Source: Bacteroides sp. CAG:709 (GTDB taxonomy: Bacteria; Bacteroidota; Bacteroidia; Bacteroidales; UBA932). From it: a DNA stretch of 20,230 nucleotides. This document shows positions 14,506-20,230 of this stretch, one piece after another. The stretch lies in the NCBI GenBank assembly GCA_000434935.1, contig FR882167.1, positions 19,786 to 40,015 of the forward strand. Direction: 5' to 3'. Made by a program: the position numbers and the translations under genes. The first letter of the stretch is position 1; each line of letters starts with the position of its first letter. The notes under the pieces are model-generated. The model saw only the letters and a program-made list of their open reading frames with translations, ran no database searches and was not told where the DNA came from.

Positions 14506-15675
14506 CTATTTGCCATGTACATTGCAGAGTTCCGCGGCCTTTCTATAGACCTCGTCATTCATGCTGATAAGTTCATCGATTCCCGGTGCGCTGACAAATT
14601 CCACGCCGGCCATGCAGGAAGATATGATATCCGGAATGTCATAGAACCGGATTCTGTCTTGAAGAAACGCAGCTACGGCAGCTTCATTGGCCGCATTCAT
14701 CGCGCAAGGGATATTGCCGCCGCGTCCTATCGCCTCAAACGCGAGCGCGAGACACGGGAACTTGTCCATATCCGGTTTTTCGAACGTCAGGCTGCCGAGC
14801 TCAGCGAAATCCAGCTTCTTGTTGTCCAGCGTAAGCCTCTCCGGAAAGCTCAACGCATACTGTATCGGCTCCCTCATGTCAGGGTGCCCCATCTGCGCAA
14901 TTACCGCTCCGTCAGCGAATTCCACCATTGAATGAATGATGGACTGAGGGTGCACGACAATGTTTATCTTCTCCGGCTCCGTATCGAAAAGCCACTTCGC
15001 CTCTATCATCTCGAAGCCCTTGTTCATCATCGTCGCGGAATCTATCGTAATCTTCGCGCCCATCTTCCACTGGGGATGTTTCAATGCCTCCTTGCGTGTC
15101 ACCGCAGCGATTTCCTCCTTCGTCCAGGAACGGAAAGGACCGCCGGAAGCCGTAAGATGGATGCGGGTCAACGGATTCCCGGCCGCGCCCATAAGGCATT
15201 GGAATATAGCGGAATGCTCCGAATCCACCGGCAATATCGGCGCATTGTGCTTCTTCGCCAGCGCCATCACCACCGAACCGCCGGCCACGAGCGTCTCCTT
15301 GTTCGCCAGGGCAATGATTTTCCCCGCCTCAATCGCCGACACCGTAGGACGCAGCCCGCTGAAACCGACAAGGGCGGTCAGGACAATGTCAATGTCTTCG
15401 GACCTGACCAGGGCACAGACGGAGTCCATTCCCGTAAACACTTTGATGTCATGAGGTTGCAGTGCGTCCGCAACTTCCTGGTATTTGGATTCATTGCAAA
15501 TGACTACATTGGCCGGCATGAATTCCAGCGCCTGCCGGATAAGCAGTTCGGAGCTGTTGTTGGCAGTGAGCAGTTCCACTTCGAACCTGTCCTTGTGCTG
15601 CCTTATCACGTCCAGAGCCTGACGGCCTATCGAGCCGGTCGAGCCTAATATTGCAATATGTCTTTTGTCAGTCAT
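14506..15675 (-). CDS. dxr: 1-deoxy-D-xylulose 5-phosphate reductoisomerase
   Basis: A 389-residue cytoplasmic enzyme that converts 1-deoxy-D-xylulose 5-phosphate to 2-C-methyl-D-erythritol 4-phosphate with NADPH, the committed step of the non-mevalonate isoprenoid pathway. The N-terminal NADPH-binding motif is ILGSTGSIGRQALDVI (9-24). Active-site motifs are LANKETLVAGG (123-133), PVDSEHSAIFQCL (149-161, metal ligands Asp151 and Glu153), TASGGPF (175-181) and MMNKGFEMIEA (216-226, Glu222). Length is normal. Its ATG overlaps the stop of the upstream M23 gene by one base (TGATG), which suggests translational coupling. Isoprenoids feed undecaprenyl phosphate for cell-wall synthesis, so the link with peptidoglycan and envelope genes makes sense. 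Confidence 0.98.
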   Translation of the reverse strand: MTDKRHIAILGSTGSIGRQALDVIRQHKDRFEVELLTANNSSELLIRQALEFMPANVVICNESKYQEVADALQPHDIKVFTGMDSVCALVRSEDIDIVLTALVGFSGLRPTVSAIEAGKIIALANKETLVAGGSVVMALAKKHNAPILPVDSEHSAIFQCLMGAAGNPLTRIHLTASGGPFRSWTKEEIAAVTRKEALKHPQWKMGAKITIDSATMMNKGFEMIEAKWLFDTEPEKINIVVHPQSIIHSMVEFADGAVIAQMGHPDMREPIQYALSFPERLTLDNKKLDFAELGSLTFEKPDMDKFPCLALAFEAIGRGGNIPCAMNAANEAAVAAFLQDRIRFYDIPDIISSCMAGVEFVSAPGIDELISMNDEVYRKAAELCNVHGK

Positions 15676-16535
15676 CAGAATTTAATGTATTTGACAGGGT
15701 CCACCGCTTCTCCCTTGTACCACAGTTCGAAATGAAGATGGTCGCCTGTGGTTACCGCGCCGGTATTGCCCACCAGAGCTATCGGAGAGCCGGCAGAAAC
15801 CTTGTCGCCGGTCTTCTTCAAGAGTTTCTGGTTATGTTTGTATATGGAGACAATGTTGTTCGCATGTTGAATCTGTATCGTGTACCCCGATTCGTCACTC
15901 CAGCCAGCCCCGATCACCGTGCCGTCAAGCACCGACATCACCACCGAATTCGCAGGAGCGGTTATGTCAATGTAAGGGTGCAGCAGCGGGTCATATTCCT
16001 GAGAGACAACACCTTTCAGCGGTGTAAAGAAGTGCACTCCTTCTATAGGAAGCCTGCGGTCACCTGCATTGTTCAGTCCGAATTGTTCCTCCTTGCGGAC
16101 GTTTTCGCGCAGGAGCGAGTCTTTCGCGTCCAGCTCCTTGGCGGAAATCTTTTCGGCTGCGGCATTGCGCGAGGCTATGCTGATGATGCTGTCAATCGCC
16201 ACAGGGTCAGCACCTTCCATCACTTTCTTGAGGTTATCCGTGTAGAACATCCATGTGTAGATGACGTTCTGGAGGGAGTCTATTTTCAATGCATTGTTGA
16301 TGGCGGCGCGTTTGGTGTGGGCGTCCGGATAGCCCGGAATGAATGTCCTTATAGGCGTAAATGCAATCACGGAATAGCAGACAGCGATAATCACGCTTAT
16401 TACGGAAATGACTGTCAGGAACAGCGAAGTCCTGCTGAATCTCATGACCCAGAGCTGTTTATGGGTCATGTCATCCACAATCGATATTCTGAAATTCTTC
16501 GTCTTCGGGCCTTTCGGCTGTTTATGAGAAGTCAT
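15675..16535 (-). CDS. Membrane-anchored M23 family metallopeptidase
   Basis: A 286-residue probable peptidoglycan endopeptidase. A basic cytoplasmic N-terminus (1-36) is followed by one membrane helix (about 38-59, LFLTVISVISVIIAVCYSV), a helical periplasmic region (about 75-155), and a C-terminal LytM/M23 domain (about 160-286). Zinc and catalytic residues look complete: His186 and Asp190 in LHPYIDI (the usual HxGxD, with Tyr in place of Gly), His234 in SIYKHNQK, and His266/His268 in GDHLHFE. This layout is common for M23 proteins next to dxr in Bacteroidetes, from memory. It is the first gene of the operon; its stop overlaps the dxr start. No TAnnTTTG box was found in the 44 bp before its start, so the promoter may be unusual or lie within ruvX. 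Confidence 0.93.
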   Translation of the reverse strand: MTSHKQPKGPKTKNFRISIVDDMTHKQLWVMRFSRTSLFLTVISVISVIIAVCYSVIAFTPIRTFIPGYPDAHTKRAAINNALKIDSLQNVIYTWMFYTDNLKKVMEGADPVAIDSIISIASRNAAAEKISAKELDAKDSLLRENVRKEEQFGLNNAGDRRLPIEGVHFFTPLKGVVSQEYDPLLHPYIDITAPANSVVMSVLDGTVIGAGWSDESGYTIQIQHANNIVSIYKHNQKLLKKTGDKVSAGSPIALVGNTGAVTTGDHLHFELWYKGEAVDPVKYIKF

Positions 16536-16564
16536 GATGCGATAGCCGTTTGAAATATTATTTC

Positions 16565-16572
16565 TACCTTTG
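16565..16572 (+). promoter_or_regulatory. Promoter -7 element of ruvX (near-leaderless)
   Basis: TACCTTTG matches TAnnTTTG exactly and lies only 7 nt before the ruvX ATG at 16580, so transcription would begin at or just before the start codon. No TTTG is found at the 19-21 nt spacing; the nearest, at 16549-16552, is only 12 nt away. A small inverted repeat, GAAAT/ATTTC (16552-16556 and 16560-16564), abuts the element. Confidence 0.55.
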
Positions 16573-16579
16573 CAGGGTT

Positions 16580-17089
16580 ATGGACAGAATCATTGGAATA
16601 GATTATGGCAGAAAGAGAATCGGCATAGCCGTGAGCGACCCTCTGCGCATATTTGCTTCTCCGCTGGAAACCGTACAAAGTGCAAAGATAATAGAATATC
16701 TTAAAAGTTATTCCGCCGGAGAGCGCATTGTAAGGTTCGTGGTGGGATATCCCATCAATATGAACGGCAAGCCGTCCGAGGCCGCGGCAGATGTGGACAT
16801 CTTCCTGAAACAGCTCGCGAAGGCTTTCCCGGATGTGCCTGTCACACTGGAAGATGAGCGTTTCACGTCAGTGCTGGCACACAGGGCGATGATAGATGGC
16901 GGGATGAAGGCTTCCGACCGTCGGGACAAGGCTTCCGTGGACAAGATAAGCGCCGCCATCATTCTCCAGGGCTATCTGGACCGCACAGGTGATGCTGCGG
17001 GAGGTGGCACAGGTTTTGCGGCATTGTCCGCGCCCATGCCGGAGACATTGTCAAGGAACGTTTCCAAGAAATCCGGGCGTAGAAAATAA
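16580..17089 (+). CDS. ruvX: RuvX/YqgF family Holliday-junction resolvase-like nuclease
   Basis: A 169-residue RNase H-fold protein of the YqgF/RuvX family, linked to processing of the 16S rRNA precursor and proposed to act on Holliday junctions. Conserved features: IIGIDYGRKRIGIAVSD (4-20) with the catalytic Asp8, VVGYPINMNG, LEDERFTS with its acidic residues, and DKISAAIILQGYLD. The core ends near residue 138. About 30 residues follow that are Gly/Ala-rich and then basic (GDAAGGGTGFAAL... SKKSGRRK), longer than in typical family members. The ATG at 16580 is preferred to an upstream TTG at 16550 because it gives the standard N-terminus and follows a -7 box. It opens the ruvX-def-mutase-M23 operon. 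Confidence 0.95.
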   Translation: MDRIIGIDYGRKRIGIAVSDPLRIFASPLETVQSAKIIEYLKSYSAGERIVRFVVGYPINMNGKPSEAAADVDIFLKQLAKAFPDVPVTLEDERFTSVLAHRAMIDGGMKASDRRDKASVDKISAAIILQGYLDRTGDAAGGGTGFAALSAPMPETLSRNVSKKSGRRK

Positions 17090-17113
17090 ATTGAAAATCA
17101 ATACATTAAATAA

Positions 17114-17668
17114 ATGATACAACCTATATATCTATATGGTTCCGAAGTTCTCAGGGCCAAGGCTGAAGAAGTGGATCTGACGGACAAGGAAGGAATCGCC
17201 ACGCTTATTCAGGATCTTAAAGACACATTGAAACATTCTGACGGATGCGGACTTGCAGCGCCGCAGATAGGCGTGAGCAAGAGGGCATTGATCGTGGACG
17301 GTACCGGCATGACGGACGTTTACGATTACTTGAAGGATTTCAAGCGCACGATGCTGAATCCGGTGGTCCTGGAGGAGAGCGAGAAGGAGGTCGATTATTC
17401 TGAGGGCTGCCTGAGCATTCCGGGAATTTATTGTGAGGTGCGCAGACCGGCTGCGATTACGGTGGAGTACTACGACGAGAACGGCGAAAAGGTGACCGAG
17501 AAGTTCGACAAGTTCGCCTGCCGCATGGTGCAGCACGAGATGTCGCATCTGGACGGCAACCTGTTCGTGGACAACGTGGCGCCGATAAGGAAGAAGATGA
17601 TTTCCAAGAAGTTGCAGAACATTTCCAGAGGCAAGGTTTCGACACATTACAACACTAAAATAAAGTAA
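17114..17668 (+). CDS. def: Peptide deformylase
   Basis: A 184-residue metalloenzyme that removes the N-formyl group from new proteins at the ribosome. All three signature motifs are present: GCGLAAPQIG (44-53), EGCLSIPG (97-104, metal ligand Cys99) and QHEMSHLDG (140-148, metal ligands His141 and His145, catalytic Glu142). In the last motif the common HEIDH is HEMSH, with Ser at the usual Asp position and the ligands intact. The C-terminal tail is Lys-rich. The start follows the ruvX stop by 24 nt without a clear Shine-Dalgarno sequence, as is common in this phylum. The next gene begins only 2 nt after its stop, so the genes are co-transcribed. Confidence 0.97.
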   Translation: MIQPIYLYGSEVLRAKAEEVDLTDKEGIATLIQDLKDTLKHSDGCGLAAPQIGVSKRALIVDGTGMTDVYDYLKDFKRTMLNPVVLEESEKEVDYSEGCLSIPGIYCEVRRPAAITVEYYDENGEKVTEKFDKFACRMVQHEMSHLDGNLFVDNVAPIRKKMISKKLQNISRGKVSTHYNTKIK

Positions 17669-17670
17669 AC

Positions 17671-19029
17671 ATGGGAGCTTTTCACGCTTATGACATTCGC
17701 GGAGTCTACAATGTGGATTTCGACAAGAACACTGCCTATAAGGTAGGCTATTTTCTGCCAGAATTGCTCAAGACAGACAAGGTTCTGGTAGGAAGGGATT
17801 GCAGAGTCTCTTCGGACGAGATACATGATTATCTTCTCAAGGGTATAACTGATGCAGGTGCAGATGTTTATGACATCGGCCTCAGTACCACGCCGATGGT
17901 ATATTTCGGTACTGCCAAGTATGGATTCCATGCGTCTGTCCAGATTACGGCTTCGCACAACCCTAAGGAGTACAACGGACTGAAGGTTTCATGCGAGAAT
18001 GCCCTGCCTGTGGGTTATGACACGGGATTGGGTCAGATCGAGGCATGGATCAACGGGAACAAGCCGACGCCTGCGGCTGCCGTTCCGGGTAAGGTTTACG
18101 AGAAAGAGATCCATCAGGATTATCTGGATTTCCTTCTCGGCTACAAGACCGACCTGAGCGGGCTGAAGCTGGCATTCGACCTTTCTAACGGCATGAGTTC
18201 ATTGTACGCGAAGGAGATTTTCGGCAATGAGCCTGAATATATTTTCGACACGATGGACGGCACGTTCCCTAATCATGAGCCTAACCCATTGGTACACAAG
18301 AATGTAGTGGCTCTCGAGGAGCTCGTGAAGAAAATCGGCGCGGATGCGGGTGTCATCTATGACGGTGATGCTGACCGCGTGATGTTCGTGGATGAAAAGG
18401 GACATTTCGTATCTCCTGACCTGATGATTGCAGTGCTGGGCCACTATTTCATTGACGAAAGACATGAAACCGGCTATGTCATTCAGGATATCCGCAGTTC
18501 GAAGGCCGTGGGTGAATATCTGGAGCCGATGGGCGCGAAGATGTTCACATGGAAGGTCGGTAGGGCCAATGCTGCCAGAAAACTGAGAGAAATCGACGGC
18601 GTATGGGGCGGCGAGCTTGCTGGACATTATTATTTCAAGGATTTCTTCTATTCCGACAGCGGATTGCTGGCATCAATCCTGGTGCTCCGCGTGCTGGCTT
18701 CAATGAAGAAGAAGGGTATCACTTTCAGTGAGCTCATCGGCAAGATTGCCCGTTATCAGAATTCCGGCGAGATCAATTTCAAGCTTTCTGACAAGCAGGG
18801 TGCGATGGATGCCATCAAGGAGCATTTCGAGAATCAGGAGAAGCCGACGGCATTCATGGATTTCGATGGTTACCGTGTAGAGTTCAACGATTGGTGGTTC
18901 AATATAAGACCTTCAAATACAGAGCCTTATCTGCGTTTCATCTGCGAGGCGACTTCCAAGGAGCTGCTGGATGAAAAAGTAAATGAGGTAAAGGAGATTC
19001 TTAAAACGAAATTTAGCGCAGAGGTATAG
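17671..19029 (+). CDS. Phosphomannomutase/phosphoglucomutase (alpha-D-phosphohexomutase family)
   Basis: A 452-residue cytosolic mutase that moves phosphate between C6 and C1 of hexose phosphates, supplying sugar-1-phosphates for nucleotide sugars and surface glycans. All four active-site loops are visible: the phosphoserine loop TASHNP (Ser95), the metal loop DGDADR (231-236), the sugar loop GELAGH (314-319) and the phosphate loop RPSNTEP (413-419). Length and order fit the bacterial PMM/PGM group better than the longer glucose-specific Pgm or the GlmM group, whose phosphate loop is also different. Mannose versus glucose preference cannot be fixed from sequence, so no symbol is given (manB is the usual label). 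It starts 2 nt after def and continues the same operon. Confidence 0.94.
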   Translation: MGAFHAYDIRGVYNVDFDKNTAYKVGYFLPELLKTDKVLVGRDCRVSSDEIHDYLLKGITDAGADVYDIGLSTTPMVYFGTAKYGFHASVQITASHNPKEYNGLKVSCENALPVGYDTGLGQIEAWINGNKPTPAAAVPGKVYEKEIHQDYLDFLLGYKTDLSGLKLAFDLSNGMSSLYAKEIFGNEPEYIFDTMDGTFPNHEPNPLVHKNVVALEELVKKIGADAGVIYDGDADRVMFVDEKGHFVSPDLMIAVLGHYFIDERHETGYVIQDIRSSKAVGEYLEPMGAKMFTWKVGRANAARKLREIDGVWGGELAGHYYFKDFFYSDSGLLASILVLRVLASMKKKGITFSELIGKIARYQNSGEINFKLSDKQGAMDAIKEHFENQEKPTAFMDFDGYRVEFNDWWFNIRPSNTEPYLRFICEATSKELLDEKVNEVKEILKTKFSAEV

Positions 19030-19065
19030 GGTGGCTCTTTTCCTCCGACGAAACGAATTGTAACA

Positions 19066-20148
19066 ATGATTTTCAATATCAGAAAGTTCTCGGCCGTGAT
19101 GGCCACGGTATGCCTGTCCGTATTGACAGGTGGAAAGATTGAAGCTCAGGATACATTGATGAGCATGAGCAAGGCTTCGCTGCTGGTGCCGAGACTGGCA
19201 TTGCAGCCGATAAAGTCCATTGATCCATCTTCGGCAATTCCTATCGACACTCTCGATACAGGTAATCCGGCCGTAAAGATCCTGCTCATGGAGAATTACA
19301 CGTGGAGGTACTACAAGGACCCGGCCGTGTTGCTTCAGACTGAGCTTTTCAACAGCAATTGGAACGAGAATATGCCGAATCCATATCGGATGGATGTGAA
19401 GGATTTGCAGAATGACATTTCCATCTGGCTGGTGGATTCATTGGGAGAATATCATTGTCCTTACCAGACGAAGGTGTATTCGCCTTTCGGGTACAGGCGC
19501 GGGCGCAGGCACATGGGCGTGGATCTTCCGCTGAAGACCGGAACTCCGGTGGTAGCGGCGTTCCCCGGCAAGGTGCGTCTGTCGAAGTACTACAAGGGTT
19601 ATGGAAATCTGGTGATCGTGCGTCATGAGAACGGGCTGGAGACTTTCTACGCCCATCTTTCCAAGCGCTTGGTTTCGCCGGGTGACTGGGTGGCTGCCGG
19701 ACAGACTGTCGGGCTCGGCGGTTCCACGGGTCGTTCCACGGGAGCGCATCTGCATTTCGAGACCAGGTATTGCGGTTTCGCGTTTGATCCTCAGTGGCTT
19801 ATAGATTTCGAGACAGGGACTTTGCGCCATCGTCTTTTCATCTTGAAGAAGCGTTTCCTGGATGCCGGGAGCAAGTATATTCCTGAGAGTGATGAGGAGG
19901 ATTATCTTATCATGAAGGAGGATTCGACGTATTATGCGGCGCGTGCTGCCGAGCAGGAGCTTCGTGAGAAAGAGGAGGCGAGGAAGGCTGCCGAGCTTGC
20001 CAAGGCACAGTATTACAAAATCAAGTCGGGCGATACGCTGGGTTCGATTGCCGTGAAGTACCACACGACTGTCAGACGTCTTTGTGCCCTGAACGGCATC
20101 ACGCCGAAGACGACGTTGCGTATCGGGCGGTCGATCCGTGTACGGTAG
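19066..20148 (+). CDS. Secreted M23 family peptidase with C-terminal LysM domain
   Basis: A 360-residue probable peptidoglycan hydrolase. A signal peptide covers about 1-27 (cleavage near IEA/Q). A region of about 100 residues of unknown fold follows, then an M23 domain (about 135-245). Its catalytic set is complete: His149 and Asp153 in RHMGVDLPL, His197 in FYAHLSKR, and His228/His230 in GAHLHFE. A charged helical linker (about 290-314, AEQELREKEEARKAAELAKA) leads to a LysM peptidoglycan-binding domain (about 316-360, YYKIKSGDTLGSIAVKYHTT). The start is 36 nt after the mutase stop. The protein is distinct from the membrane-anchored M23 protein at 15675-16535. Both probably trim cell-wall cross-links. 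Confidence 0.95.
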   Translation: MIFNIRKFSAVMATVCLSVLTGGKIEAQDTLMSMSKASLLVPRLALQPIKSIDPSSAIPIDTLDTGNPAVKILLMENYTWRYYKDPAVLLQTELFNSNWNENMPNPYRMDVKDLQNDISIWLVDSLGEYHCPYQTKVYSPFGYRRGRRHMGVDLPLKTGTPVVAAFPGKVRLSKYYKGYGNLVIVRHENGLETFYAHLSKRLVSPGDWVAAGQTVGLGGSTGRSTGAHLHFETRYCGFAFDPQWLIDFETGTLRHRLFILKKRFLDAGSKYIPESDEEDYLIMKEDSTYYAARAAEQELREKEEARKAAELAKAQYYKIKSGDTLGSIAVKYHTTVRRLCALNGITPKTTLRIGRSIRVR

Positions 20149-20184
20149 GGCTTTCACATCCATGTCTGACTGACTGGCGCCCTG

Positions 20185-20217
20185 GTGGGGACGGAGGATT
20201 CGGCCGGTCCTCCCCAC
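20185..20217 (+). terminator. GC-rich hairpin after the M23-LysM gene, possible terminator
   Basis: GTGGGGA (20185-20191) pairs with TCCCCAC (20211-20217). An alternative stem, GGAGGA (20193-20198) with TCCTCC (20208-20213), shares part of the right arm. GGGGAC (20187-20192) can also pair with GTCCCC at the window end (20225-20230). No T tract follows before the window ends, so termination is only a guess. Confidence 0.35.
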
Positions 20218-20230
20218 TGCGTGGGTCCCC

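Noticed and set aside
15651..16553. 300-codon open frame on the plus strand
   Set aside because: It is antisense to the M23 peptidase, whose zinc-binding residues and membrane helix are convincing.
19438..20217. 259-codon open frame on the minus strand
   Set aside because: It is antisense to the M23-LysM gene and has no family resemblance.

Overview
The window looks like a chromosomal segment from a Bacteroidales bacterium (phylum Bacteroidota), probably gut- or host-associated. The evidence is a SusC/SusD outer-membrane pair with an ECF sigma/FecR regulator, many lipoproteins with Bacteroidetes-type signal peptides, a DUF4837 lipoprotein, and several promoters matching the Bacteroidetes -7 consensus TAnnTTTG. 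No species is assigned. No phage, insertion sequence or CRISPR array was seen.

Region 1 (1-9308) is a polysaccharide/glycan utilisation locus, cut by the left window edge. On the minus strand, in order of transcription, it has a FecR-type anti-sigma factor, a SusC-like TonB-dependent transporter with an N-terminal STN signalling domain, a SusD-like lipoprotein, a GH18-like lipoprotein that has lost its catalytic acids, a DUF1735+LamG lipoprotein, and the start of another lipoprotein. The matching ECF sigma factor is transcribed divergently on the plus strand. The order resembles the host N-glycan loci of Bacteroides (GH18/DUF1735 type). The likely substrate is therefore an N-glycan or related host glycan, by inference. 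The fecR-sigma gap holds a nested 56-bp dyad.

Region 2 (9399-11045) is one acyl-CoA synthetase-like AMP-forming ligase on the minus strand. Region 3 (about 11088-11496) is some 410 bp without a convincing gene but packed with inverted repeats, several mutually exclusive. It is the least explained part of the window. Region 4 (11497-12052, minus) is a compact stable-RNA/ribosomal unit: consensus promoter, tRNA-Glu(TTC), rpsT, tRNA-Pro(CGG), then an intrinsic terminator.

Region 5 (12099-20148) is housekeeping. A minus-strand operon encodes an M23 membrane peptidase, Dxr (isoprenoid synthesis), the RseP site-2 protease and a DUF4837 lipoprotein. It diverges from a plus-strand operon encoding RuvX/YqgF, peptide deformylase, a phosphohexomutase and a secreted M23-LysM peptidase. 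Together these serve envelope precursor supply, envelope stress proteolysis, peptidoglycan remodelling and basic RNA/protein maturation. The most unusual items are the hairpin-rich spacer, the fecR-sigma dyad and the pseudo-GH18 protein. No complete new system is demonstrated.
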